Below are positions 1 to 5,746 of a stretch of DNA of 17,170 nucleotides, in pieces. Numbering within the stretch: position 1 is the first letter of the stretch; each line of letters starts with the position of its first letter. The notes beneath the pieces are model-generated. The model searched no databases. It saw nothing but the letters and a program-made list of their open reading frames with translations, and was not told the origin of the DNA. The stretch lies in NCBI GenBank assembly GCA_030609975.1, contig JAUWSR010000034.1:1-17170 (forward strand), written 5' to 3'. The DNA comes from Acidobacteriota bacterium. GTDB taxonomy: Bacteria > Acidobacteriota > Aminicenantia > Aminicenantales > Aminicenantaceae. The translations under genes were made by a program, and so were the position numbers.

Positions 1-200
1 AAATTTCGGGGGGAGAAGTCAATCACTCGTATATGCTGGAAAAACTCTAGAGAAGCGCGGGGGTAATCTCTATCTTGTGCTGCCCGTGGGGGGGAACGGG
101 TCTAGCAGCGACCGCTGACCGATTAGTACTAGCAGAAGCTGGAGGTGACGGGCCGGCGGGAGGATAGACGGACCCTCGTGTAACGCCGGTGTAACAGATC
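1..200. other. Unassigned GC-rich structured non-coding stretch
   Basis: I see no convincing coding frame here. The stretch is rich in G runs and short inverted repeats. GCTG-CCCGT (79-87) can pair with ACGGG (96-100) plus CAGC (106-109), leaving a G-rich loop and a TCTAG bulge. The same CAGC can instead pair with GCTG at 114-117. A perfect 8-base palindrome TAGTACTA lies at 124-131. It could be part of a structured RNA gene or an element lying downstream of the tRNA 3' end, or the frayed end of an assembled contig. I could not match it to tmRNA, RNase P RNA, SRP RNA, 5S rRNA or a riboswitch by their usual conserved motifs. Confidence 0.4.
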
Positions 201-240
201 TTGCTTAAACTCGCTTAATTTGGCTTAATTGTGCTTAAAG
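178..240. repeat. Phased short repeats: 2 x GTGTAAC then 4 x GCTTAA
   Basis: Two copies of GTGTAAC start 11 bp apart (178 and 189). Four copies of GCTTAA then start exactly 10 bp apart (203, 213, 223, 233), so 201-240 is a four-unit tandem of decamers with the consensus TNGCTTAAWT. One-turn spacing puts all the copies on the same face of the helix, as in iterons, integrase arm sites or regulator arrays. The array lies just beyond the 3' end of a tRNA gene. No function can be read from the sequence alone. Confidence 0.6.
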
Positions 241-252
241 GAAAACTAACCG

Positions 253-275
253 AAAACGCCCCTTTTCCAGGGGGG
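253..275 (-). terminator. Weak intrinsic terminator of tRNA-Val
   Basis: Read on the minus strand, just after the tRNA CCA end, a CCCC...GGGG stem (270-273 with 259-262) with a 7-base loop TGGAAAA is followed by CG and then TTTT (253-256). The stem is short and the T tract is only four bases, so efficiency is doubtful. Its position directly after the tRNA supports the call. Confidence 0.4.
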
Positions 276-280
276 AAGTC

Positions 281-355
281 TGGTGGGCGGTACTGGATTC
301 GAACCAGCGACCCTCGGCTTGTAAGGCCGGTACTCTTCCGCTGAGCTAACCGCCC
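281..355 (-). tRNA. tRNA-Val (anticodon UAC)
   Basis: A complete 75-base cloverleaf can be folded on the minus strand. The acceptor stem GGGCGGT/ACCGCCC pairs perfectly. The D arm has GCTC/GAGT. The anticodon loop CTTACAA gives anticodon TAC (valine), and the T loop is TTCGAAT with stem GCTGG/CCAGT. The discriminator base is A and the CCA end is encoded (281-283). The only flaw is a C-A opposition at the first anticodon-stem pair (27-43). The 5' end is at 355, about 20 bases after the predicted transcription start. It is transcribed divergently from rplU. Confidence 0.95.
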
Positions 356-380
356 GGGGTGTCCTGTTAGAGACGTTCTT

Positions 381-409
381 AAATTAGAGAAAAGCGGCAC
401 CTTTGTCAA
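381..409 (-). promoter_or_regulatory. Sigma-70 promoter of tRNA-Val
   Basis: On the minus strand, TTGACA (404-409) is separated by exactly 17 bp from TAATTT (381-386). The predicted start near 374 leaves about 19 bases of leader before the tRNA. Confidence 0.75.
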
Positions 410-462
410 GGAATAGGGAGCAATTCAAATAAAATAGAACCGTCCCCATTTCCTCGGGGATG

Positions 463-491
463 TTGACATAGAGGGAGGGTTTTGTTATATT
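463..491 (+). promoter_or_regulatory. Sigma-70 promoter of the rplU operon
   Basis: TTGACA (463-468), a 17-bp spacer and TATATT (486-491) form a near-consensus promoter. The predicted start near 498 gives a 5' leader of about 50 bases before rplU. It diverges from the tRNA-Val promoter, with about 50 bp between the two -35 boxes. Confidence 0.8.
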
Positions 492-550
492 TAGCGCGGA
501 ATTTTTTATCTCTAAATTCAACATTCAATTTACGATAAAGGTTAAGTACG

Positions 551-1228
551 ATGTTTGCAGTTTTCAAAACCGGTGGAAAACAGTATAGAGCCCAAGAGGG
601 CGAAGTTCTCAATGTAGAAAAGCTCAACGCCAAAGAAGGCCAGGAGTTTTCTTTCGAAGAGGTTTTGCTTGTTGAGGGCGATGGAGATCCTCTCATTGGC
701 ACCCCTTTTATAAAGGGTGCTGTCGTCCAGGCCAAGATTCTCCGGAATTTCAAAGACGATAAGGTCATCGTTTTCAAGAAGAAAAGAAGGAAACAGTACA
801 GGAGGACACAGGGGCATCGTCAGGAGCTGACAGAGGTCCAGGTTGAGAAAATCGTCGTTGGTAAAGCTCCTGCCCCCAAAGCCAAAGCAGCTCCCAAAAA
901 AGCAGAGGACAAAAAAGTCGACGAGATGGTCGAAGAGCTAAAGGCTGAAGTTAAAAAAGCAGCGAAACCGGTCAAGAAAGCTGCCCCTGCTAAGCCTAAG
1001 ACCAGCGAAGAGAAACCAGCTGAAGCCAAACCCGAAGATAAAGCGGCTGCAAAACCTGAAGCAAAGGCAGAGGCCAAGCCAACAAAACCGAAGGCTGAGG
1101 CCAAACACAAGGCCGAAGCTAAGCCCAAGGTTGAGCCCAAAGCAAAGGCCGAAGCAAAACCTGCAGCGAAAAAGCCTGCAGCCAAACCAGCGGCGAAAGC
1201 TAAAAAAACGACCCCGGTGAAGGAGTAA
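551..1228 (+). CDS. rplU: Ribosomal protein bL21 with long basic C-terminal tail
   Basis: This is large-subunit ribosomal protein bL21, which binds 23S rRNA. Residues 1-104 form the complete family domain: it opens MFAVFKTGGKQYR and has the Lys/Arg-rich loop KKKRRKQYRRTQGHRQ near 76-91. Bacterial L21 is usually just over 100 residues, so residues 105-225 are an added tail. The tail has a short acidic, probably helical part (about 117-136), then degenerate Lys-Ala-Glu-Pro repeats (AEAKPK-like) to the end. The composition resembles histone H1-like or AlgP-like tails. AAAGG sits nine bases before the ATG. It heads the operon, and the rpmA Shine-Dalgarno overlaps its stop. The identity is certain; the tail function is unknown. 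Confidence 0.97.
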   Translation: MFAVFKTGGKQYRAQEGEVLNVEKLNAKEGQEFSFEEVLLVEGDGDPLIGTPFIKGAVVQAKILRNFKDDKVIVFKKKRRKQYRRTQGHRQELTEVQVEKIVVGKAPAPKAKAAPKKAEDKKVDEMVEELKAEVKKAAKPVKKAAPAKPKTSEEKPAEAKPEDKAAAKPEAKAEAKPTKPKAEAKHKAEAKPKVEPKAKAEAKPAAKKPAAKPAAKAKKTTPVKE

Positions 1229-1232
1229 GACC

Positions 1233-1484
1233 ATGGCGCATAAAAAATCAGGCGGAAGTGCTAAAAACGGAAGAGACAGTCAATCAAAACGGCTGGGCGT
1301 CAAGCGACACTCAGGACAAGTTGTTAATGCTGGAACCATACTCGTGCGCCAGCGGGGTACTCCCTTCAAACCCGGATTGAACGTTGGCAGAGGTAGGGAC
1401 GATACGCTTTTTGCCCTTATTACGGGACAAGTATGTTTCGAGACCAAAGCCAAAAGGAAAGTTGTCTCTGTTCTCCCCAACTAA
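1233..1484 (+). CDS. rpmA: Ribosomal protein bL27
   Basis: bL27 is a large-subunit protein whose N-terminus reaches towards the peptidyl transferase centre. The 83-residue product starts MAHKKSGGSAKNGRDS directly, without the cleavable N-terminal extension known from Firmicutes. It carries the family blocks RLGVKRHSGQ, VNAGTILVRQRGT and NVGRGRDDTLFAL. AAGGAG overlaps the rplU stop region a few bases before the ATG, so translation of the pair is probably coupled. Length and order (rplU-rpmA-obgE) are typical. Confidence 0.97.
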   Translation: MAHKKSGGSAKNGRDSQSKRLGVKRHSGQVVNAGTILVRQRGTPFKPGLNVGRGRDDTLFALITGQVCFETKAKRKVVSVLPN

Positions 1485-1505
1485 ACTTTCCATATTCCCC
1501 TGAAT

Positions 1506-2510
1506 ATGTTTGTAGACCAGGTAAAAGTATCCCTTTTTGCAGGCGGCGGAGGGAACGGCTGCCTCAGCTTCCGGCGTGAGAGAGGTGTGCCTAAGGGCGG
1601 ACCTGATGGAGGACACGGTGGTCAAGGTGGAAGCATCTATCTGGTTGCAGACGAAAGTGTTAAATCTCTAGCCTATTTTCGTTTTCATCCCATTCAAAAA
1701 GCCCGCAGGGGCGCTTATGGTCAAGGCAGCAAGCGCCATGGGAAAAAAGGTGCGGATCTGATCCTTAAAGTGCCGGTGGGAACGGTCGTTCGGGAAGTTG
1801 ACCAGGATTTGGCCAAGTTTGATCTCACCCAACCTCAACAGAGATGCTTGGCGGCTGCCGGAGGAAAAGGCGGAAAAGGAAACTCAGCTTTTGCCACATC
1901 AAGAAACCAGGCTCCCCGGATCTTTGAAGAAGGACGGCAGGGAGATGAGGTCGAATTTATACTGGAACTCAAATTGATTGCCGATGTGGGACTTGTCGGT
2001 TTTCCCAATGTGGGTAAATCGACCTTGATCTCTAAGGTCTCTGCGGCCAAACCGGTGATCGCAGATTATCCCTTTACTACCCTGCAGCCCAATCTGGGGG
2101 TCGTGGATGTGGGAGAGTTTCAGAGTTTTGTGATGGCGGATATACCAGGCCTGATCGAGGGCGCTCATCAAGGGCATGGCCTGGGGATCCAATTCCTCAA
2201 GCATGTGGAACGGACTAAAATCCTAGTGCATCTGGTGGATGTTTCTCCCTATACAGAGCGGGACCCTCTTGAAGATTTTCATACAGTCATGAGAGAATTA
2301 GAGGCGTTCGATGCCAAGCTGGCAGACCGGCCTCAGATCCTGGTGGCCAACAAGATCGATCTTGTTGGTGAGGACGAAACCCGGGTGGATAGGTTGAAGA
2401 AGCTGGCAGCGCAGAAAAATCTGCCTTTTTTCGCGGTTTCCGCCATAAAGGTAAAAGGACTTAAGGAACTGGTCAATGCTTTGGCCCGGAAGCTGGGGCT
2501 TAAGGAATAA
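1506..2510 (+). CDS. obgE: Obg-family GTPase (CgtA/ObgE)
   Basis: Obg is an essential GTPase that takes part in 50S assembly and links growth to nucleotide levels. Residues 1-158 form the glycine-rich Obg fold (FAGGGGNGCLSFRRE, GGPDGGHGGQGG). The G domain follows, with G1 GFPNVGKST (165-173), switch region DYPFTT, G3 DIPG (212-215), G4 NKID (282-285) and G5 VSAI (311-314). The protein stops at 334 residues and lacks the C-terminal OCT domain of some Obg proteins, which is common. The start MFVDQVKV matches the family, although no good Shine-Dalgarno precedes it and the gap after rpmA is 21 bases. Confidence 0.96.
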   Translation: MFVDQVKVSLFAGGGGNGCLSFRRERGVPKGGPDGGHGGQGGSIYLVADESVKSLAYFRFHPIQKARRGAYGQGSKRHGKKGADLILKVPVGTVVREVDQDLAKFDLTQPQQRCLAAAGGKGGKGNSAFATSRNQAPRIFEEGRQGDEVEFILELKLIADVGLVGFPNVGKSTLISKVSAAKPVIADYPFTTLQPNLGVVDVGEFQSFVMADIPGLIEGAHQGHGLGIQFLKHVERTKILVHLVDVSPYTERDPLEDFHTVMRELEAFDAKLADRPQILVANKIDLVGEDETRVDRLKKLAAQKNLPFFAVSAIKVKGLKELVNALARKLGLKE

Positions 2511-3131
2511 ATGATAGAGTCAAAGGAACCGATCAGACTGGGACTTTTCGGGGGGACCTACAATCCTATCCATCAGGGACACGTCCAGGCTGCTCAGATC
2601 GTCCGGGACAGGTTCAAATTGGACCAGGTCTGGTTTATCCCTTCCCATATCCCTCCTCACAAGAGCAACGATGAGGTGGCATCGCCGGAGCACCGCATGA
2701 ATATGGTGCGATTGGCGGTCACAGGATCGCCGGGATTGATTCCCAGCTCCATCGAGATCGAGGAGGAAGGAACCTCTTACTCCATCCTCACTCTGGAAAA
2801 GATCAAAAAACATTTTCCCGCCGCCGACCTCTTTTTTATCCTGGGGGTAGATGCTTTCCTTGAGATCGACACTTGGCGGGCTTATGAACAGGTCTTGGAA
2901 CAGTGCCTTTTTATTGTGATCAGCCGTCCCGGATATGATCTGGAGAAGGCCAAAGAGGTTCTGGAAGGGGCCTATTCAAATAAGATCTATTTGATGCCCA
3001 TCCAGGCTTTGGATATTTCCTCTTCTCAGATCCGAGAAAAATTGAGAGCAAGCGGCTCCATCTCCGGACTGGTACCGCTGCTTGTAGAAGAATACATCAA
3101 GGAACATAATCTTTATCAAGGCAAAAAATGA
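2511..3131 (+). CDS. nadD: Nicotinate-nucleotide adenylyltransferase
   Basis: NadD adenylates nicotinate mononucleotide to deamido-NAD, the substrate of NAD synthetase. The 206-residue product has the nucleotidyltransferase motif GGTYNPIHQGH (14-24, HxGH at 21-24) and ISSSQIR (169-175), both diagnostic, plus IPPHK after strand 2. The ATG directly follows the obgE TAA with no gap, so translation is coupled. NAD synthetase lies 3.3 kb away on the other strand. The length is normal. Confidence 0.95.
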   Translation: MIESKEPIRLGLFGGTYNPIHQGHVQAAQIVRDRFKLDQVWFIPSHIPPHKSNDEVASPEHRMNMVRLAVTGSPGLIPSSIEIEEEGTSYSILTLEKIKKHFPAADLFFILGVDAFLEIDTWRAYEQVLEQCLFIVISRPGYDLEKAKEVLEGAYSNKIYLMPIQALDISSSQIREKLRASGSISGLVPLLVEEYIKEHNLYQGKK

Positions 3132-3178
3132 ACTAAGACATCAAAACAAACGGAACGGAACAAACTCTACCTCCCGCA

Positions 3179-3499
3179 TTGGAAACATGTATCCAAGCCT
3201 GCCAAGCTAAGCAGGCAGAGGAGATCGTGGTTTTGGATCTCCGTGGCATCACCTCCTTTGCCGACTATTTTGTTATCATGCACGGAAATTCCCACAAACA
3301 AAATTTGGCTATCTATGAGAATGTGACGCAGCAGCTCAAGCAGATCGATGTCAAACCCCTGAGTGTCGAGGGTCGCAAGAACGCCGAGTGGATACTCATG
3401 GATTACGGAGATTTCATCGTCCATATTTTTTCTTTGGATGCCAGAGAGTATTATTCTCTCGAGAAGCTCTGGGGGGACGGGATAAAACTCACCTTCTAG
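3179..3499 (+). CDS. rsfS: Ribosome silencing factor RsfS
   Basis: RsfS (Iojap/DUF143) binds uL14 on the 50S subunit and blocks subunit joining when nutrients run short. Family blocks are clear: AEEIVVLDLRGITSFADYFVI, SVEGRKNAEWILMDYGDFIVHIF, and the C-terminal YSLEKLWGD. The only ordinary start after the upstream stop (3134-3136) is TTG at 3179, with no clear ribosome site. The preceding in-frame residues (TLPPAL) still look like the usual first helix, so the real start may be further upstream at a non-standard codon. Downstream of nadD as usual. The identity is firm; the start is not. Confidence 0.88.
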   Translation: METCIQACQAKQAEEIVVLDLRGITSFADYFVIMHGNSHKQNLAIYENVTQQLKQIDVKPLSVEGRKNAEWILMDYGDFIVHIFSLDAREYYSLEKLWGDGIKLTF

Positions 3500-3522
3500 T
3501 CGTCATCTGTATTAAAAACTAT

Positions 3523-3551
3523 TTGACATTTCTAAGAAGTACGTTTATTTT
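3523..3551 (+). promoter_or_regulatory. Sigma-70 promoter for rlmH-dksA-comF
   Basis: TTGACA (3523-3528), a 17-bp spacer and TATTTT (3546-3551) lie in the rsfS-rlmH gap. The predicted start near 3558 leaves a leader of about 47 bases. It suggests that the rlmH group can be expressed independently of the ribosomal protein promoter. Confidence 0.65.
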
Positions 3552-3604
3552 CTTAGAACCATTTTGCTATTTAGCCGTTATATATGCAGAAGAGGAATCG
3601 TTTA

Positions 3605-4072
3605 ATGCATCTGAGACTCATATGGCCGGGAAAAACACAGAACGCGTATCTTCTCGAAGTGCAGTCCCAATATCTAAAAAAGATCAACAGCATGCAGAAA
3701 TGTGAGATCATTGAAACACAGGTGGCTAAAGGTTTGAGTGAGAAGCATTCTGAAAAAATTATGGAAATCGAAGCCGCAGGGCTTGAAAAATATCTAAAAG
3801 ACGATTATATTATTTGCCTTTTCGACAAAGGTAAAGAAATGAACTCTGTGCAGTTTGCTCAACTTTTAGAGAGGACAACATTGGACTATCCCTACCCCAT
3901 AACCTTTATCGTTGGTGGCTTTTTAGGGCTGGCTGACAGGATACTGAAAAGGGCCAATCTGATGATGTCTCTTTCACGTTTGACATTTTCACATGAGTTG
4001 ACACGGGTCGTTCTTTTAGAGCAGATCTATAGGGCATTAACTATCACCAAAGGAAGGCGTTACGCCAAGTAA
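3605..4072 (+). CDS. rlmH: 23S rRNA (pseudouridine-1915-N3) methyltransferase RlmH
   Basis: RlmH is a SPOUT-class methyltransferase that works as a dimer on helix 69 of 23S rRNA in assembled ribosomes. The 155-residue product begins MHLRLIWPGKTQ and carries the SAM-binding loop IVGGFLGLADR plus the conserved SLSRLTFSHELTRVVLLEQIYRA block of the knotted C-terminus. I chose ATG 3605 over ATG 3584 because AGAGGA lies at a good distance and the N-terminus then matches the family. Family members usually end Tyr-His-Arg/Lys, but this one ends Tyr-Ala-Lys, so the penultimate histidine is missing. It is first gene after an internal promoter and precedes the DksA-like gene by 11 bases. Confidence 0.93.
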   Translation: MHLRLIWPGKTQNAYLLEVQSQYLKKINSMQKCEIIETQVAKGLSEKHSEKIMEIEAAGLEKYLKDDYIICLFDKGKEMNSVQFAQLLERTTLDYPYPITFIVGGFLGLADRILKRANLMMSLSRLTFSHELTRVVLLEQIYRALTITKGRRYAK

Positions 4073-4083
4073 AGGGGGTTGCA

Positions 4084-4434
4084 ATGACAAAACAAGAAAA
4101 AGAAAACTACAAAAATAGGCTCAATGAGAAAAAGAAGGAAATCGTTGCCCATTTGAGCGAATTCAAGAGCGATAGCCTGGAGATCGAAACCGGAGATGTC
4201 CAGGATACGGGCGATAAGGCGGAGAGCTCTTATACCAAGGAATTCCTCTTGAGCCTGTCAGATACACAAAGGACGCGTTTGACAGCTATAGACGAAGCTC
4301 TCAAGCGGATCGAAGGCGATGATTTTGGAATATGTGAAGATTGCGGGAAAAAGATCGCAAAAAAAAGGCTGACCGTAATACCCTGGGCTCCCCATTGTAT
4401 CGAATGCCAAAAAAAAGAAGAACGAGGCTTTTAA
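4084..4434 (+). CDS. DksA/TraR-family zinc finger protein
   Basis: This is a 116-residue member of the family whose DksA branch enters the RNA polymerase secondary channel and tunes rRNA and stress promoters with ppGpp. An N-terminal coiled coil (about 1-75) carries DTGDKA at 41-46, matching the DxxDxA tip motif of true DksA. A C4 zinc finger follows, with Cys84, Cys87, Cys105 and Cys108 around the KKRLTVIP signature. It is shorter than E. coli DksA (151 residues). A GGGGG Shine-Dalgarno precedes the ATG. Its end overlaps comF by 31 bases. Whether it is a functional DksA or a general DksA-like regulator cannot be settled here. Confidence 0.88.
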   Translation: MTKQEKENYKNRLNEKKKEIVAHLSEFKSDSLEIETGDVQDTGDKAESSYTKEFLLSLSDTQRTRLTAIDEALKRIEGDDFGICEDCGKKIAKKRLTVIPWAPHCIECQKKEERGF

Positions 4435-5141
4435 AACTCCTTGAGCTGGTCTTTTTTCCCAGCCGTTGTTTTATATGTTCCGCTCTCTTGGAAAACTCCG
4501 GGGAAAAAGTCGTATGTGGAGCTTGCTTAGAAAGAATAACGCCCCATCGCTCCTCCTTCTGTGTGTGCTGCGGCCAATTTTGTGAGGTTCCCCAGGAGCC
4601 GCATCTTTGTTCATCCTGTATCGAGAAGCGTCCCCCCTTTGCTCTGCATCGCTCTTGTGGAGCTTATAAGGGGGTACTTAAGGATGTAATTTTGTTGTTT
4701 AAATACCGGGGGTATAAGGTTTTGGGGAAGGAAATTGCGAGGTTTGCCGATTTGGCCTTAGCGGATGAAGAAGGGCTTTGGTGGGACGTGGATGCGTTGG
4801 TGCCGGTGCCTCTTCACCCCAGGAGAAAGAGACAGAGAGGATTTAATCAAGCCGGGATTCTCTCGCAAGAATTAGGCGAGCTCAGGGGGATTGATGTTCT
4901 GAAGGGTTCTTTAGTCAAAAAGAAAAATGTACCGCCCCAGACCTTTTTAGCCGGGTCGGAACGACGGGAGAATGTATCCGGAGCTTTCCGGGTGATCCAC
5001 GCAGAAAAAGTGGTGGGAAAGAGCCTGCTCTTGGTTGATGATGTGTTTACAACCGGGGCGACACTGACAGAATGTTGTGAGGTTCTGAAAAACGCAGGGG
5101 CTAAGGAAGTGAGAGCCCTGACCATCGCTCAGGCCGGATAA
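4404..5141 (+). CDS. comF: ComF-family phosphoribosyltransferase-like protein
   Basis: ComF proteins join an N-terminal cysteine-rich zinc-binding part to a phosphoribosyltransferase fold and support DNA uptake in competent bacteria. In other bacteria their role is unclear. From ATG 4404 the product has 245 residues: Cys22/25/38/41 and Cys53/56/69/72 as likely zinc ligands, the family block VPVPLHPRRKRQRGFNQA (133-150), and the PRPP loop LLLVDDVFTTGAT (208-220). The frame is open back to 4341, but 4404 puts the usual basic-hydrophobic lead (LLKLLELVFFPSRCFIC) close to the N-terminus. No Shine-Dalgarno is seen, so coupling to the overlapped upstream gene is likely. No other competence gene is in the window. 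Confidence 0.9.
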   Translation: MPKKRRTRLLKLLELVFFPSRCFICSALLENSGEKVVCGACLERITPHRSSFCVCCGQFCEVPQEPHLCSSCIEKRPPFALHRSCGAYKGVLKDVILLFKYRGYKVLGKEIARFADLALADEEGLWWDVDALVPVPLHPRRKRQRGFNQAGILSQELGELRGIDVLKGSLVKKKNVPPQTFLAGSERRENVSGAFRVIHAEKVVGKSLLLVDDVFTTGATLTECCEVLKNAGAKEVRALTIAQAG

Positions 5142-5144
5142 AAA

Positions 5145-5176
5145 AAAAGGCCCGAGGCTTATGCCTCAGGCCTTTT
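5145..5176. terminator. Bidirectional intrinsic terminator between comF and hsp20
   Basis: AAAAGGCC (5145-5152) pairs with GGCCTTTT (5169-5176) and GAGGC (5154-5158) with GCCTC (5163-5167), with one C/A mismatch and a TTAT loop. A-rich and T-rich flanks on the two sides give a T tract in both directions. It sits between convergent comF and hsp20, so it can end both transcripts. Confidence 0.9.
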
Positions 5177-5186
5177 AATGCTTCAG

Positions 5187-5672
5187 TTATTCCTTCGTGA
5201 TTTTTTTTATGGGTTTTACCTTTTTTTCAGGCTTTACGATCGTCACTTTACGGGGCTTGGATTCCGATTTCTTGGGAAGGACAACTTTAAGCACACCGTG
5301 TTCATGCTCGGCTTTGATCTTTGTCTGGTCGACATAGTGGGGAAGACTGAAGGAACGGAAAAAGGAACCGTAAGCGCGTTCGATGCGATGAAAGTTCTCT
5401 TCCTGCGTCTCTTTTTCGAATTTTCTCTCACCTCTTAGTGTGAGGGTGTTTTCTTCCACCTTGATCTCGATGTCCTTTTCGTCGATTCCGGGGACTTCAG
5501 CGGAGAGTACGATCTCGTGTTCGGTCTCATATATATCCACGGCCGGTGTCCAACTGCTGCCGGCCATCTCTCTGTTCTCGGTCTGTCCAGGCACTGAGTC
5601 TTCGAACAGCCTGTTCATTTTTTCCCTTAAAGTAACCAGATCCCGGTAAGGATCCCAACGAATAATTGCCAT
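5187..5672 (-). CDS. hsp20: Small heat-shock protein (Hsp20/alpha-crystallin)
   Basis: This is an ATP-independent holdase chaperone of 161 residues. It begins MAIIRWDPYRDLVTLREKMNRLF, the usual Hsp20 opening. The alpha-crystallin domain (about 41-141) includes WTPAVDIYETE, AEVPGIDEKDIEIKVEENTLTLRGER and the signature GVLKVVLPK. The C-terminal tail holds a VTI that could serve as the [IV]-x-[IV] anchor, then an unusual lysine-rich end (KPEKKVKPIKKITKE). GGAGG six bases before ATG 5672 decides the start over an upstream ATG at 5699. It has its own promoter (5704-5732) with a CIRCE-like half-site and ends at the shared terminator. Confidence 0.95.
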   Translation of the reverse strand: MAIIRWDPYRDLVTLREKMNRLFEDSVPGQTENREMAGSSWTPAVDIYETEHEIVLSAEVPGIDEKDIEIKVEENTLTLRGERKFEKETQEENFHRIERAYGSFFRSFSLPHYVDQTKIKAEHEHGVLKVVLPKKSESKPRKVTIVKPEKKVKPIKKITKE

Positions 5673-5703
5673 TTTAAACCTCCAATAATCTGAGTACAAT
5701 TAC

Positions 5704-5732
5704 AATATAATACCTGAGTGCTATATTGTCAA
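5704..5732 (-). promoter_or_regulatory. hsp20 promoter with CIRCE-like half-site in the spacer
   Basis: On the minus strand TTGACA (5727-5732), a 17-bp spacer and TATATT (5704-5709) form a near-consensus vegetative promoter. The spacer contains TAGCACTC (5716-5723). This equals most of one arm of the HrcA operator CIRCE (TTAGCACTC-N9-GAGTGCTAA), but the second arm is absent. Confidence 0.75.
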
Positions 5733-5746
5733 GTTTGCTGGATTGA

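Noticed and set aside
110..145. On the minus strand, AGTACTAATCGGTC resembles the 3' end of 23S rRNA.
   Set aside because: Only this short core fits. The flanking bases do not match the conserved final helix of 23S rRNA, and no 5S gene follows.
215..409. A 64-codon minus-strand open frame.
   Set aside because: It spans the tRNA-Val gene and its terminator and has no protein family features.
406..817. Minus-strand open frames upstream of and inside rplU.
   Set aside because: They read through the rplU promoter and coding sequence. Their products look like shadows of low-complexity coding DNA.
820..1234. Two minus-strand open frames opposite the rplU tail, rich in Ala/Phe/Leu/Gly.
   Set aside because: Mirror images of the Lys/Ala/Pro repeats, with no ribosome site or family motif.
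3388..3705. A plus-strand frame linking the end of rsfS to rlmH.
   Set aside because: It overlaps two genes in other frames and runs through the rlmH promoter.
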